Origin: Kribbella sindirgiensis
GTDB lineage: Bacteria; Actinomycetota; Actinomycetes; Propionibacteriales; Kribbellaceae
DNA: 64,000 nucleotides
Direction of reading: 5' to 3'
Assembly (NCBI RefSeq): GCF_004331435.1
Contig: NZ_SJKA01000013.1
Span: forward strand, 1 to 64,000
Below are positions 16,620 through 27,100 of the stretch, piece by piece. Made by a program: the position numbers and the translations under genes. The number at the start of each line of letters is the position of its first letter. Positions within the stretch are counted from its first letter, which is position 1. Under the pieces are notes generated by a model. The model did no database searches. It worked only from the letters and a program-made list of their open reading frames with translations, and was not told the DNA's origin.

Positions 16620-17921
16620 ATGACGACGACATTCAGGCGGTTGCTGATCAACACGTTGGTGGCGAACGTGACGACCACGTTCCTGAGCTTCGGCTTCGCC
16701 TTCTGGGTGTACCTGGTGACCCACTCGGTGCTCGCCGCGTCGCTCGTCTCCGGTGTCTCGATGCTGATCGGCGCCGCCTCCGGAACGATCTTCGGGGCGG
16801 TCGTGGACTCGCACCGCAAGAAGACCGCGATGGCACTGTCCACCTCGATCACCGGCGTCGCCTTCGCGCTCGCCGGCGTCCTGTACGCCGTCGCCGGCCG
16901 GCAGCTCACCGACTGGCACGGGCCGTGGTTCTGGGCGTTCACGCTGCTGGTCCTGGTCGGCAGCACGGCCGGTCAGCTCCGCAGCATCGCGCTCTCGACC
17001 GCGGTCACGCTGCTCGTCCCGGCCGATCGCCGCGACAAGGCGAACGGTCTCGTCGGCACGGTCAACGGCGTCGCGCACCTGATCACCAGCGTCCTCAGCG
17101 GCCTGTCGGTCGGATTCGTCGGCATGGGCGGCACGGTCGCGATCGCGGTCGTGTTCACCGCCGCCGTCCTCGTCCACCTGCTGCTCGCGATCCACCTCGA
17201 CGAGCCGCGGCCGGAGCACCACGACCGCACCCGGATCGACATCCGGAGCGCCTGGCAGACGATGCGCGCCGTACCCGGACTGCTTCCGCTGGTCCTGTTC
17301 AGCACCTTCAACAACCTGATCATGGGCGTCTTCATGGCGCTGATGGACCCGTACGGGCTGAACCTGTTCTCGGTCCAGTCCTGGGGCCTCGTCCTCGGCC
17401 TCACCAGCATCGGCTTCATCGCCGGCGGCGCGCTCGTCGCCCGCTTCGGCCTCGGCCGTTCGCCGCTGCGGCTACTGATGCTGGCGAACGTCGCGATCGC
17501 GATCGTCGGCCTGGGGACGGCGGCGCGCGAATGGCAGTCGCTGCTGGTGCTGGGCATGTTCGGGTTCATGCTGGTGATCCCGGTCGCCGAGGCGGCCGAG
17601 CAGACCATTCTGCAGCGGATGGTCCCGTTCGAGAAGCAGGGCCGGGTGTTCGGTTTCGCGCAGAGCATCGAGACCGCCTCCACCCCGATCGCCGCCTTCG
17701 CCATCGGCCCCGCGGCCCAGTTCCTGCTGATCCCCTACATGGACTCCCCGTCCGGCCGCACCACCTTCAGCTGGCTCCTCGGCGAAGGCCAGGCCCGCGG
17801 CATAGCCCTGGCCTTCGTCGCCGCCAGCCTCCTGATGCTGATCGTCGTCCTCCTGGCCTTCCTCAGCGCCGCCTACCGCCGCCTGAACCTCAGCTACACA
17901 GCAGAACTGGTACCCGCCTAA
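16620..17921 (+). CDS. MFS transporter
   Basis: A 433-residue protein with 12 helices. The motif-A-like loop GAVVDSHRKKTAMAL after helix 2 and the central charged loop (DEPRPEHHDRTRIDI) are MFS features. It resembles the MFS_3-type exporters often annotated as macrolide or siderophore efflux, but the substrate cannot be assigned. It begins 21 bases after the EVE gene on the same strand. Its TAA stop shares bases with the convergent TAG stop of the next gene (CTAA at 17918-17921). Confidence 0.88.
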   Translation: MTTTFRRLLINTLVANVTTTFLSFGFAFWVYLVTHSVLAASLVSGVSMLIGAASGTIFGAVVDSHRKKTAMALSTSITGVAFALAGVLYAVAGRQLTDWHGPWFWAFTLLVLVGSTAGQLRSIALSTAVTLLVPADRRDKANGLVGTVNGVAHLITSVLSGLSVGFVGMGGTVAIAVVFTAAVLVHLLLAIHLDEPRPEHHDRTRIDIRSAWQTMRAVPGLLPLVLFSTFNNLIMGVFMALMDPYGLNLFSVQSWGLVLGLTSIGFIAGGALVARFGLGRSPLRLLMLANVAIAIVGLGTAAREWQSLLVLGMFGFMLVIPVAEAAEQTILQRMVPFEKQGRVFGFAQSIETASTPIAAFAIGPAAQFLLIPYMDSPSGRTTFSWLLGEGQARGIALAFVAASLLMLIVVLLAFLSAAYRRLNLSYTAELVPA

Positions 17922-18361
17922 TCGGTCAGCCTGTGGAGGTCGCGTGTGAAGGTTTCGAGTTCCTCCGGCGAGAGGACCATCGAGGTCTCAACCGTCCACG
18001 GCCTTAGCCGGTAGCCACCACCGTCCTGCAGTTTGATCCAGAGCACCAGATGATCCGGGCCGAGCGCCGGTCGTGGCCCACGGACGAGCTCCAGCCGCAG
18101 CCCGCTGGAAAATCCCCAGACCGCGGAGGAGTTGTTCCAGTCGGGCCAGTTCGCGACAACCTGGTCGAAGAACTGCACGAGACCGGCGTAGTCGTCGTGG
18201 AGGTCGAGTCTGCTGGTGGCGGTGAGTTGGCGCGCATGGAGCTCGGCCTGCAGGTACCGGCGCTTCTGTCTCGGCACGTGTTCCGGGGCCTTCTCCGACG
18301 GCCAGCGGACGGCGGTCAGGCGGAGGTGCTCGTGGGGGTTTCCGATCGTGGCGGACTGCAT
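17918..18361 (-). CDS. Hypothetical protein, DUF6228-like
   Basis: A 147-residue soluble protein with no signal peptide or membrane helix. An N-terminal LRLTAVRWPSEKAPEH block, then FFDQVVANWPDWNN, a GLRLELVRGP strand pair and a LVLWIKLQDGGGYRL strand pair suggest a small alpha/beta domain. It resembles actinobacterial DUF6228 proteins, but I cannot verify this. Function is unknown. It is divergent from the glycosylase gene, whose start lies only 28 bases away. Confidence 0.6.
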   Translation of the reverse strand: MQSATIGNPHEHLRLTAVRWPSEKAPEHVPRQKRRYLQAELHARQLTATSRLDLHDDYAGLVQFFDQVVANWPDWNNSSAVWGFSSGLRLELVRGPRPALGPDHLVLWIKLQDGGGYRLRPWTVETSMVLSPEELETFTRDLHRLTD

Positions 18362-18389
18362 GGGCCCAGTGTCCCGCTATGTTCGGGGT

Positions 18390-19676
18390 ATGGCGGCCGT
18401 TGGAGACGGTATCTCGGTGGCGGAGTCCCGGCGGGTCGCGCTGGGTGCGCAAGGGTTTGGTGGTGCGCGGCGTGATGTGCGGCGGGCGATTCGGCAGGCC
18501 GGCGTGCTGCAGCTGGACTCGGTGAATGTGTTGTGCCGGTCGCATTATCTGCCGGTGTTCTCGCGGGCGGGGAACTACTCGCGGGCCCGTCTGGACGAGC
18601 TGAGTTGGGGTGCGAGCCGGGAGTTGTTCGAGTACTTCTGGGGGCACAAGGCCGCGCTGCTCCCGTTGACGACGTACCCGTTGATGCGGTGGCGGATGCG
18701 GGCGGCCGAGCGGCAGGTGTGGGATCAGGAGTTGAGCCCAGACCTGGCCGTGCCGTGGTCGGTCGTGGTCGGGATGCGCCGGCTGACGGCGGAGCGGCCC
18801 GGGTACGTCGACCAGATCTTGCGGATCGTGACGGAGCAAGGGCCGCTGACCGCGGGCGAGGCGAGTCCGGACGACGTACGGCGGAAGCGGTCCGACCCCG
18901 ATCCGGACCCGACGACCGGCAAGATGTGGAACTGGCAGGACGCGAAGATCGCGATCGAGTACCTGTTCAGCACGGGCCGGGTGACGATCGCGGGGCGGCG
19001 GCACTTCGAGCGGGTCTACGACCTGACCGAGCGCGTGCTGCCCGCCGACGTACTCAACGCCCCGGAGCCGACGGCCGACGAGGCCCGTCGTGAGCTGATC
19101 CGGATCGCGGCCCGTGGTCTGGGGATCGCGACGCAGAAGGAGCTCTGCGGCGCGAGCGGCCAGGCGCACTTTCCGTTGCCCGCAGCAACAGGTCGCGAGG
19201 TGATCGGCGAACTGGTCGAGGCTGGTGAGCTGATCCCGGTGCGGGTCGAGGGCGTGAAGCAGCAGGCGTACCGCTGGCACGAGGCCAAGGACCGACCGAT
19301 CGACGCGCAGGCGCTGCTGTCCCCGTTCGACCCGCTGATCTGGAACCGCGACCGCACCCACCACCTGTTCGACTTCTTCTACCGGATCAGCATCTACACG
19401 CCGGCCCCACAACGCATCCACGGCTACTACGTCCTGCCGTTCCTCCTCGGCGACCAACTGGCGGCCCGAGTAGACCTCAAAGCCGACCGCCAGACCTCAA
19501 CGTTGGTCATCCCCACCCTCACCCCCGAACCAGATGCCTCCGATTTCGTGGAGCAACTAGCCACCGAGCTCCAGCTGATGGCGGACTGGCTGGACCTCGA
19601 GCGCATCGCGATACCAGCCGACGGACCTACCGCCCGCGCTCTTGCCCGGGCGCTCTCACGCCCGCGGGCCAAGTAA
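18390..19676 (+). CDS. HTH_42 DNA glycosylase of the AlkX/YcaQ type
   Basis: A 428-residue protein of the winged-helix HTH_42 (PF06224) glycosylase family. The catalytic element reads AGVLQLDSVNV: Gln-Leu-Asp, the QxD form of E. coli YcaQ/AlkX, rather than the QxQ form of the antibiotic-resistance AlkZ enzymes. This suggests a general repair enzyme unhooking alkylated bases or interstrand crosslinks. Further family blocks are YFWGHKAALLP, DRPIDAQALLSPFDPLIW and RIHGYYVLPFLLGD. The ATG at 18390 has TATGTT 6 bases upstream, a leaderless arrangement. It overlaps the convergent cyclase gene by 21 bases. Confidence 0.87.
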   Translation: MAAVGDGISVAESRRVALGAQGFGGARRDVRRAIRQAGVLQLDSVNVLCRSHYLPVFSRAGNYSRARLDELSWGASRELFEYFWGHKAALLPLTTYPLMRWRMRAAERQVWDQELSPDLAVPWSVVVGMRRLTAERPGYVDQILRIVTEQGPLTAGEASPDDVRRKRSDPDPDPTTGKMWNWQDAKIAIEYLFSTGRVTIAGRRHFERVYDLTERVLPADVLNAPEPTADEARRELIRIAARGLGIATQKELCGASGQAHFPLPAATGREVIGELVEAGELIPVRVEGVKQQAYRWHEAKDRPIDAQALLSPFDPLIWNRDRTHHLFDFFYRISIYTPAPQRIHGYYVLPFLLGDQLAARVDLKADRQTSTLVIPTLTPEPDASDFVEQLATELQLMADWLDLERIAIPADGPTARALARALSRPRAK

Positions 19677-20858
19677 GAGCCAGGCGGGCGTCGGGCCCTT
19701 GCCCTTCAGGTCGATCAGGCCGCGCTCTTCGAAGCGGTACCGATCACACAGGCGGTCGTAGACCCGTGCCGAGACCTGGATCGAGCCAGGGACGCCATGG
19801 CTCTCCAGCCTGCTCGCCGTGTTGACCGTGTCGCCCCACAGGTCGTAGCTGAACTTGCGCTGCCCTATGACGCCGGCGACGACCGGACCGGTGTCCATGC
19901 CGATCCGCAGCCTCACGCCGGTCAGCTTTTGGCAGGCCTCCACCATGGCGAGGGCCATCTCGGCGACGGCCTCGCAATCGTCGTCACGCGGCGTCGGAAC
20001 GCCACCCGCCACCATGTAGGCGTCGCCGATGGTCTTGATCTTCTCCAGGCGGTAGTCATCGGCAAGCCGGTCGAAGGCAGTGAAGACCTGGTCGAGCAGC
20101 TTGACCACTTCCTCCGGCGGAAGCCGGACCGCCAGCGGCGTGAAGTCCACGATGTCGGCGAAGAGCACGGTCGCCTCGGAGAACCGGTCGGCGATGACCC
20201 CGTCGTGGCGCTTGAGCCGGGCCGCGACAACGGCGGGCAGAACGTTCAGGAGCAGGCGTTCCGACCGTTCGTGCTCTCGATCACGCTCTCGGACGAAGTA
20301 CCGCAGCAGCAAGTAGGCGACCAGCGACGGCCCCGTCACGTTCGCGACGAAGAACGCGGTCTGCACGCCATCGGGAATCGCGGCGGGCTCGAGCAGCGGA
20401 TCGATGGCAGCAGAGACGGCCAGCAGGGCGAGGTATCCGGCGAACCAGGCCACTGCCCCGCGCCCTCCGACGAACAGGACCGCGCCGAGCGACGGCCAGA
20501 GGCCCCAGAGCGACACCGCGCTCGAGGCGGCGAACCCGCCGAGCGACCACTGGAGAGCGAACGGGAGCAGAAGCATGAGCGTCAACTGGAACGTCCGGAA
20601 CGGGACGTAGCGCCGCGTCCGTGCGAACCAGACCAGCGATGGGATCGTCACGACGAGGTAGCCCGCGGGAATCAACGTCGGGATCGGCAGCCCTAGAGCG
20701 AGGTAGGTGACGACCCAGAGTGGCGTGAGGACGCAGATGAGGGAGGTCGACAGCACGAGCGTCGATCGTCGGAGACGTTCGTCCTCGGTATCGCCGTCGA
20801 CGGTGCCGAGCGCTGCGAGCCGCTGGATCAGCGGCGATCGCTCCCGGCGGTTCGTCAT
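19656..20858 (-). CDS. Membrane-bound class III adenylate/guanylate cyclase
   Basis: A 400-residue protein. Six hydrophobic helices (residues about 30-190) precede a single cyclase homology domain. Metal-binding Asp lies in FADIVDFT (about residue 231), the substrate-selecting Lys in EKIKTIGDAYM, and the second Asp and transition-state Asn/Arg in YDLWGDTVNTASRLES. The Lys and the Asp of LWGD fit an adenylate rather than guanylate cyclase. Catalysis should need homodimerisation, with the six-helix part as sensor or anchor. No effector gene is adjacent. Confidence 0.93.
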   Translation of the reverse strand: MTNRRERSPLIQRLAALGTVDGDTEDERLRRSTLVLSTSLICVLTPLWVVTYLALGLPIPTLIPAGYLVVTIPSLVWFARTRRYVPFRTFQLTLMLLLPFALQWSLGGFAASSAVSLWGLWPSLGAVLFVGGRGAVAWFAGYLALLAVSAAIDPLLEPAAIPDGVQTAFFVANVTGPSLVAYLLLRYFVRERDREHERSERLLLNVLPAVVAARLKRHDGVIADRFSEATVLFADIVDFTPLAVRLPPEEVVKLLDQVFTAFDRLADDYRLEKIKTIGDAYMVAGGVPTPRDDDCEAVAEMALAMVEACQKLTGVRLRIGMDTGPVVAGVIGQRKFSYDLWGDTVNTASRLESHGVPGSIQVSARVYDRLCDRYRFEERGLIDLKGKGPTPAWLLLGPRA

Positions 20859-20919
20859 GGTCCGGTCACGCCTCTCATCGTGACAGGAGCGCGCGGCCGC
20901 ACGCCAGAGTCCGGTTGTA

Positions 20920-22164
20920 CTAGCTGACGGAGCGAATTCGGGTGACCAGTACGCCGGCCAGGAGGGTGACTGCGGAGGCCGAGAAGTAGAGGACGGGGTA
21001 GCCGCCCAGGTGTTTGACGATGGGGGCGGCGATGGCTGGGGCCAGGACCTGGGGAAGGGAGTTCGCGATGTTGATGACGCCGAGGTCCTTGCCGCGGTTG
21101 TGCGCGCTCGGGAGGACCTGCGTCAGGAGCGCGAAGTCGACGGACAGGTACACGCCGAAGCCTGCGCCGAGGATGACCGCCCCGAGGATCGCGCCCGGCC
21201 AGGTCGGCCACACGGCGAGTACGACGCCGGCTGTCGCCATCACCCACCCGGACGCGGTGACGAACACCTTGCGCCGGGCGGAGCGATCCGACGCATGGCC
21301 GAAGGTGATCGCGGTAACCAGCACACAGACGCTGTAGATCGCCGTCAGGATCAGTACGCCGGTGTCCGGGTCGGCGACACCGACCTCGTCCTGCAAGTAG
21401 TAGAAGAGGTACAACGTGCCCAACGCATTGCCTACGTTGAACAGGAAACGCGTCAGCCAGGCCCACCCGAAGTCCGGGTAGCGCCGCGGGCTGATCCAGA
21501 AACTCTTCAGAAACTCACCGAGCACGAAGGCCGGTCGCTCCGTCAACGTGGCGTCGCCGCTCCGCAACAGGTACGGCACCACCGACAGCACCAGGAAAAC
21601 GGCACAGGCGACGTACCCGAGGGTGAAGCTGTCGAACGCGGCGGCCAACGCCGTCCCGACCAAGGCGCCAAGGACCTGGGAGATCGCGACCCACCCGCCG
21701 ACGACGCCGCGCTGCGCGACCGGCACCCGGTCCGGTACGACGGCTGTCACCGCGGCGAGCAATGCGTTGCCGAAGAGCTGCATCAGGCACCAGCCGAGCA
21801 GCATCAACGCGATCGCGTGCGCACCCGACAGGATGCCGAGCCCGATCGCGCCGCCGACGGCGCCCGCGACCACCCACGGAACACGTCGTCCATAGCGCGA
21901 CGTGGTCCGGTCCGACAATGCACCGAAGGCCGGATTCGCCACCACGGAAACCGCTGCACCGACCCCGGTCACCAGCCCGAAAACGTATTCCTTATTGCCG
22001 GGAGCAACAGCTTCGGACTGCTTCGCGAGCAGGACCTGGATCGGCCCGAGCCAGGCCGCGAACACCCCGACGTTGGCGAGGACGACGGCCGCCGTCCAGC
22101 TGCCCCGCACCCGGACAGTCGGTTCCGCCAACGCGGACGGCACCACGCCCGGCTCGGGAATCAT
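20920..22164 (-). CDS. MFS sugar transporter coupled to beta-glucosidase
   Basis: A 414-residue, 12-helix transporter. Motif A appears as GALSDRTTSRYGRRVPWV, the form found in glycoside/sucrose-type MFS carriers. Its start overlaps the stop of the GH1 gene by 4 bases (ATGA), so the two are co-translated. That context suggests import of beta-glucosides for cytoplasmic cleavage. Substrate specificity itself cannot be read. Confidence 0.87.
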   Translation of the reverse strand: MIPEPGVVPSALAEPTVRVRGSWTAAVVLANVGVFAAWLGPIQVLLAKQSEAVAPGNKEYVFGLVTGVGAAVSVVANPAFGALSDRTTSRYGRRVPWVVAGAVGGAIGLGILSGAHAIALMLLGWCLMQLFGNALLAAVTAVVPDRVPVAQRGVVGGWVAISQVLGALVGTALAAAFDSFTLGYVACAVFLVLSVVPYLLRSGDATLTERPAFVLGEFLKSFWISPRRYPDFGWAWLTRFLFNVGNALGTLYLFYYLQDEVGVADPDTGVLILTAIYSVCVLVTAITFGHASDRSARRKVFVTASGWVMATAGVVLAVWPTWPGAILGAVILGAGFGVYLSVDFALLTQVLPSAHNRGKDLGVINIANSLPQVLAPAIAAPIVKHLGGYPVLYFSASAVTLLAGVLVTRIRSVS

Positions 22165-23525
22165 GGTCGACTCTGGGCAATCACGTCACGCAGCCAGTGG
22201 TACGACGCTTTCGGTGTCCGCTGCTGCGTCTCGAAGTCCACGTGGACGAGCCCGAACCGCTGCGAGTACCCGGCCGCCCACTCGAAGTTGTCCAGCAGCG
22301 ACCACTGGAAGTACCCGCGAACGTCGATCCCGTCGTCCATCGCGGCCTTCAACGACCGCAGATATCCGTCCAGGTAGTCGATCCGCCGCTGATCCGCGAC
22401 CACACCGTCGACGGGCTCGTCGTTGATCGCGCACCCGTTCTCGGTGATGTAGAGCGGCGGCAGCTTGTCGCCGTACCGCTCCCGGAAGATCCGCAGGGTC
22501 TCGCCGAACGCGTCCGGAACGATCGGCCAGCCGAAGTCCGTGGTCGCGTACCCGGGCAACGTCCGCGGCTCGAACGGCAGGCCCGGCGGCAGCAGGACGC
22601 CGTCGGTGGCCGCGGTGTCGGCCTGTCCGGTGGCGACGCCGACCGAGACCGGCGCGTAGTGGTTGATGCCGAAGAAGTCGAGCGGCGTCGAGATGACCGC
22701 GAGGTCGTCGGCGACCGGGCCGGGCATCGCGTCGCCCAGGCCGGACGGGTACTCCCCGAGCAGGATCGGGTCGGCGAACATCCAGTTGATCAGGTTGTCG
22801 TACAGCGCGGCCGCTTCCTTGTCCTCCGCACTGTCGCTCGCGGGCCAGGTCGGCGCGTGATTGGAGGCGATGCCGATGCTCGGAGCGCCGGCCGCCCGGA
22901 GCGCCTGCACGGCTCGGCCGTGGGCGAGCAGCTGGTGATGCGCGACCGGGAGCGCGTCGAACAGCAACTCCTTGCCGGGGGCGTGCGCGCCTAACGAATA
23001 GCCCATCAGCGTCAGCACCATCGGCTCGTTGATGGTGATCCACATCGGCACCCGGTCCGCGAAGTGCGCGGCCAGAATTCCGGCGTACTCCGCGAACCGG
23101 TCGGTGATGTCGCGGGACAGCCAGCCGCCGGCGTCCTCGAGCGGTTGCGGGGTGTCCCAGTGGTACAGCGTCGGCGCCGGCTGGATCCCGGCGCCGAGCA
23201 GCGTATCGATCAGCCGGTCGTAGAAGTCCAGGCCGGCCGCGTTGCCCGGCCCGCTGCCCGACGGCTGGATCCGCGGCCAGGAGAACGAGAACCGGTAGGT
23301 GTCCACCCCCAGCTCACGCATCAGCGCGACGTCCTCGGCGTACCGGTGATAGTGGTCGCACGCGACCGCGCCGGTGTCACCGCCCAGGATCCGGCCGGGC
23401 TCGGCGCAGAACGTGTCCCAGGTGGAGGGACCGCGGCCGTCCTCGGCCACGGCACCCTCGATCTGGTACGCCGACGTCGACACCCCCCACCGGAAACCCT
23501 CCGGAAACTTGAGGTCAGCCGTCAT
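22161..23525 (-). CDS. GH1 beta-glucosidase
   Basis: A 454-residue glycoside hydrolase family 1 enzyme of full length and without signal peptide, so cytoplasmic. The N-terminal signature FRWGVSTSAYQIEGA is present. The acid/base is E167 in ITINEPM and the nucleophile is E362 in YITENG; the aglycone/glucose-binding WSLLDNFEWAAGY lies near residue 405. It cleaves terminal beta-glucosides such as cellobiose. It overlaps the YbjQ-like gene upstream and the MFS gene downstream, making a three-gene operon. An ATG at 23531 is the alternative start. Confidence 0.95.
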   Translation of the reverse strand: MTADLKFPEGFRWGVSTSAYQIEGAVAEDGRGPSTWDTFCAEPGRILGGDTGAVACDHYHRYAEDVALMRELGVDTYRFSFSWPRIQPSGSGPGNAAGLDFYDRLIDTLLGAGIQPAPTLYHWDTPQPLEDAGGWLSRDITDRFAEYAGILAAHFADRVPMWITINEPMVLTLMGYSLGAHAPGKELLFDALPVAHHQLLAHGRAVQALRAAGAPSIGIASNHAPTWPASDSAEDKEAAALYDNLINWMFADPILLGEYPSGLGDAMPGPVADDLAVISTPLDFFGINHYAPVSVGVATGQADTAATDGVLLPPGLPFEPRTLPGYATTDFGWPIVPDAFGETLRIFRERYGDKLPPLYITENGCAINDEPVDGVVADQRRIDYLDGYLRSLKAAMDDGIDVRGYFQWSLLDNFEWAAGYSQRFGLVHVDFETQQRTPKASYHWLRDVIAQSRP

Positions 23526-24099
23526 TCGCATCGTCCTCGTCGGGAGTGCTGTCCTTGGGTCGCGGCGCCTCGACCTTGCGGACGACGACCGCCGTACCGT
23601 AGGCCGCCACCTCGCTCATGGTCTGCGCGATCTCGTTGCAGTCGAACCGCATCGCGAGGACCGCGTTGGCTCCCATCTGCTGCGCCATCTGGCACATCCG
23701 CATCACGGCGACGTGCCGCGACTCGGCCAGCATCTGGGTGTACTCCGGGATCTCGCCGCCGCCCAGCGACCGGAAGCTCGCGGTGAAGTTCGATCCGAAG
23801 TTCCGGCTCCGCACGGTCAGCCCGAAGACCTCGCCGAACACGTTTTCCGCGATGTACCCGGGCAGGTCGTTCATGGTCGAGACCAGCACCGGGTACGGCG
23901 ATCCCTGCGGAGCGACATGCGGCACGTTCGACGGCGCCGGCTGGTAATTGCCCTGCTGACCGTAGCCCTGCTGCGGCGGCGGCGGCCCCTGCTGATACCC
24001 CTGCTGCTGCGGCGGACCTTGGTACCCGGGCGGCGGGCCCTGCTGGTAACCGGGCTGCTGCGGCGGATACGGCTGGTTCGGAGGAAAGTTCTGGCTCAT
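23515..24099 (-). CDS. YbjQ-like heavy-metal-binding-fold protein with Pro/Gln/Gly-rich tail
   Basis: A 194-residue protein. Residues 1-65 form a low-complexity region of PPQQPGYQQGPPPG-type repeats, likely disordered. Residues about 67-180 form a YbjQ/UPF0145 domain (PF01906), seen in VFGLTVRSRNFGSNF, ARHVAVMRM-like and MGANAVLAMRFDC blocks ending in AYGTAVVV. These proteins make pentameric rings; the function is unknown. It overlaps the GH1 start, so it is probably the first gene of that operon, though no biochemical link is known. Confidence 0.85.
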   Translation of the reverse strand: MSQNFPPNQPYPPQQPGYQQGPPPGYQGPPQQQGYQQGPPPPQQGYGQQGNYQPAPSNVPHVAPQGSPYPVLVSTMNDLPGYIAENVFGEVFGLTVRSRNFGSNFTASFRSLGGGEIPEYTQMLAESRHVAVMRMCQMAQQMGANAVLAMRFDCNEIAQTMSEVAAYGTAVVVRKVEAPRPKDSTPDEDDANDG

Positions 24100-24126
24100 G
24101 CCCTAATCCTGACAGGCCATGGGGCA

Positions 24127-27100
24127 TCACCATCTGAAGACTTGCAGCTCATAGAGTGAATACCCGTACGACGTCGCGCGCTGCGTCCCCGTCAACCGCA
24201 CGTACCGGGCCGGTACGGCGCCGAACCGGACCACATCCTCCCCACCGTCACCGGCCGTCGTCGCGTACACCTGCTGCCAGGTCGACCCGTCCCGCGACAC
24301 CTCCACGCGGTAGCTCTTCGCGTACGCCGCCTCCCACCGCAGGACGACCCGGCTGACCGTCTGCTCGTTGCCGAGGTCAACCTTCAGCCACTGCGGGTCG
24401 GACCAGTCACTGGCCCACCTGGTGTCGAGCTTCCCGTCGACCGCGTTGGCCGGCGGAGAGTTGTACCAGCCCTTCTCGTAACTGCTCGCGGTCGCCGTCT
24501 TCCCGGCCGCCAGGTTGCTGACGTCGTCACCGCGCTTCGCCGGGAACTCGATCACCTGCTGGTACGTCGGCCGGTTCACCCACGCGATCCGGTCCTGCGT
24601 GATGCCGCCCATCGGGTTGTGCGCGATCTGGTCGGCGCAGAACTGGTCGCCCGCGGAACAGTCCGCCGTCGCCGGGTACGTCGTCGACGCCGGCACCTTG
24701 GTCGCCGCCAGCAAGGTCTCGGTCAGGGTGCTGCGGCACGCGGCCAGCGACCCGGCACCGCAGTACGTCACCGGCTGATCGGTCTTGACCGGGTCGCCGA
24801 GGACCTTCCGCAGGTCGCGCTGGACGAAGCCCCACCAGCCGCTCTGGAACGCGGATCCCTGCGCACTCGGCCGCTCGTCGATCTTCAGGTTGGCGGTCAG
24901 TGCTCCGTACAGATCCGGTCCGAGGTCCTTGAACTGTGCAGGGACGAGCAGCGGCCACCAGGCGTCGAGGATGCGGATGGCGTCGGCATTGTCGTAGGTG
25001 CGGGATGCGGCGTTCGGAGTCTTCCGGTGGGCGCCGGCCTGGTCCCAGGCAGTCAGCTTGGCGACGGCGTCGGCAACGGCCGGATCCGTGATCGGCGCCG
25101 ACTTGAGGACTCTCAGGAGATAGGGCAGGACCTGGTCGCCGCGGAGGTCGACCGTCGCCGCGTCCTCCATCGCCTCGACGAGCTTGCCGCGGGTGAACTT
25201 CTGGCCGTTGTCGATGACCGCCTTGATCCGGTCGTCGAGCGGCTGGCTCCGGTAGACCGCGTTGTAGCCCCACTGCCCGTCCGACGCGGAGAACCCGGGC
25301 GCCTGCTTGTTGTTCCAGCTGGTGAGGTAGTCCTGGTTCACCACCTGCGGATGCTGGGCCGGCGGTGTGTACGTCGCACGGTTCGTGGCCGGGTTCCAGC
25401 CCTGCCACTCGTACGAACTCCAGGACGGCAGATTCGGGTCGGCGCCGGACGCGCGGACCGGGTTGTCGCCGGAGTTGAAGTACGCGATCGAGGTCTTGTC
25501 GGTGTAGAACCAGTTGAACGTGTACCCGATGTTCGCCGCGGCCTTCTGGAAGTCGGCGGCGGAGTGGATCTTGTCCGGGTCGTTGAACTGCATGAACCCG
25601 AGCGCCGACCCCGCCTCGTTGCCGTACGTCGACCGGTTCTTCGTGAACAGCACCGGCTTTCCGCCGACCGTTCCGCGGTGCGTGACGATTCCGTACTTGG
25701 TGCGCAGGGCAACCAACGTGTACGACCCGGCAGGCTCCGACGAGCCGAGGCTGGCGTACCACGCGTTGTGCCGTTCGAGCCGCTCGATCGGCACGCACTG
25801 GCCACGGAAAACGTAGTACTGCGAGGTCTTGGTCGGCGTCCCGCCGTTCGGCTCACACAGCGGTACGGCGAACGTGTCGGTGATGTCCTGCCCCGCGGAC
25901 GTGGCACTCCACGAGTAGTCGGGGCCGCGGCCGATCAGCGTGTAGAAGTTCAGCCCGGCGAACGCGATCCCGCGCGAGCTGACCCCGGGACCCTGCAGTT
26001 CCTGGCGGAGCAGCAGTTGCGGGGCGAAGTACCCGGTCTGCGGACCGTAGACGGCGATCGGGTTGCCGGACTGCGTGTGCGCGCCGGAAACCAGCAAGGC
26101 GTTCGACATACCCTTCTTTCCGAAACCTTCCGGAAAGAGTCCGCCGTCGAAGATTCCGCGCAGACTTTCCGCGTTCTTCGGGGCCGGCTTCGCGGTCGCC
26201 GTCTTGTCCACCGTCTGGTCGATCACCTCAGGCTCCGGAGTGACCGAGCCGCGGTCCGGCAACGCCCGGCCGGCCGGGTTCGGGCCGGTGGTTCCGTACG
26301 GGAACGTCGTACCGTTGTGCACCGTCGTACTGGCTTCCGGGTCGTTCTGGGAACGGAACGACTCCCACACCTTGGTGCCCTGGGCAACGCCATACTTCGC
26401 CTGCGCCTCGAGGAGTGCCAGCGCGGACGTGACCTCGGCGCCGCCGCCGGTGCCGAAGATGCCCGCGACCACGGCCGCGGTGGCGACCACGTCGGTCACC
26501 TTCCAGTGCGGCGTCGGCCAGTCGAGACCGAGGGCGACGTACTCACCGGGGTACGCGATACCGACCGTGTCGATGTAGTGGTTGACGCCGTCGACCCAGG
26601 CCTGGATGTCCTGCTGCATCTTCACGCCGTCGGCGCCGTACAACTCGTCCGCGTCGTCGAACTGCCGCTGCAGATCCGCCTCGGTGTACGGCGCGGTCCG
26701 CCAGAACTCCTGCTCGAACGCACGGTTCGCCGCCGCACCGCCCGCGAACGGGGTCAGCTGGCCGCGCCCGAGATGCCGGAACACGTCCATCACGAACAGC
26801 CGGTCCTGCGCTCCGGCGTACCCGGCGCCGAACATCGTGCCCAGCCGCGTGGTGCCGGTGATGTGCGGGATCCCGCGCGACTTGTCGCGGACGATCGTGA
26901 CGTCGCTGCGCGGCTGCACAGTGCTTGCCACGTCACCAGGTTTCACTCCGAACGACGAGTCGTCGAAGTACGGCGCGAGGCCGGCGTCGGTAATGCCCTG
27001 GGAGTTCCAGACCAGGTCCTGGTACGGCTTCACCGTGTCGCTGAAGTGCGCCGGCCGGAGCCCCAAAGCCTTGAAAGCAAGGAGATCCGTGAAGGTCGCG

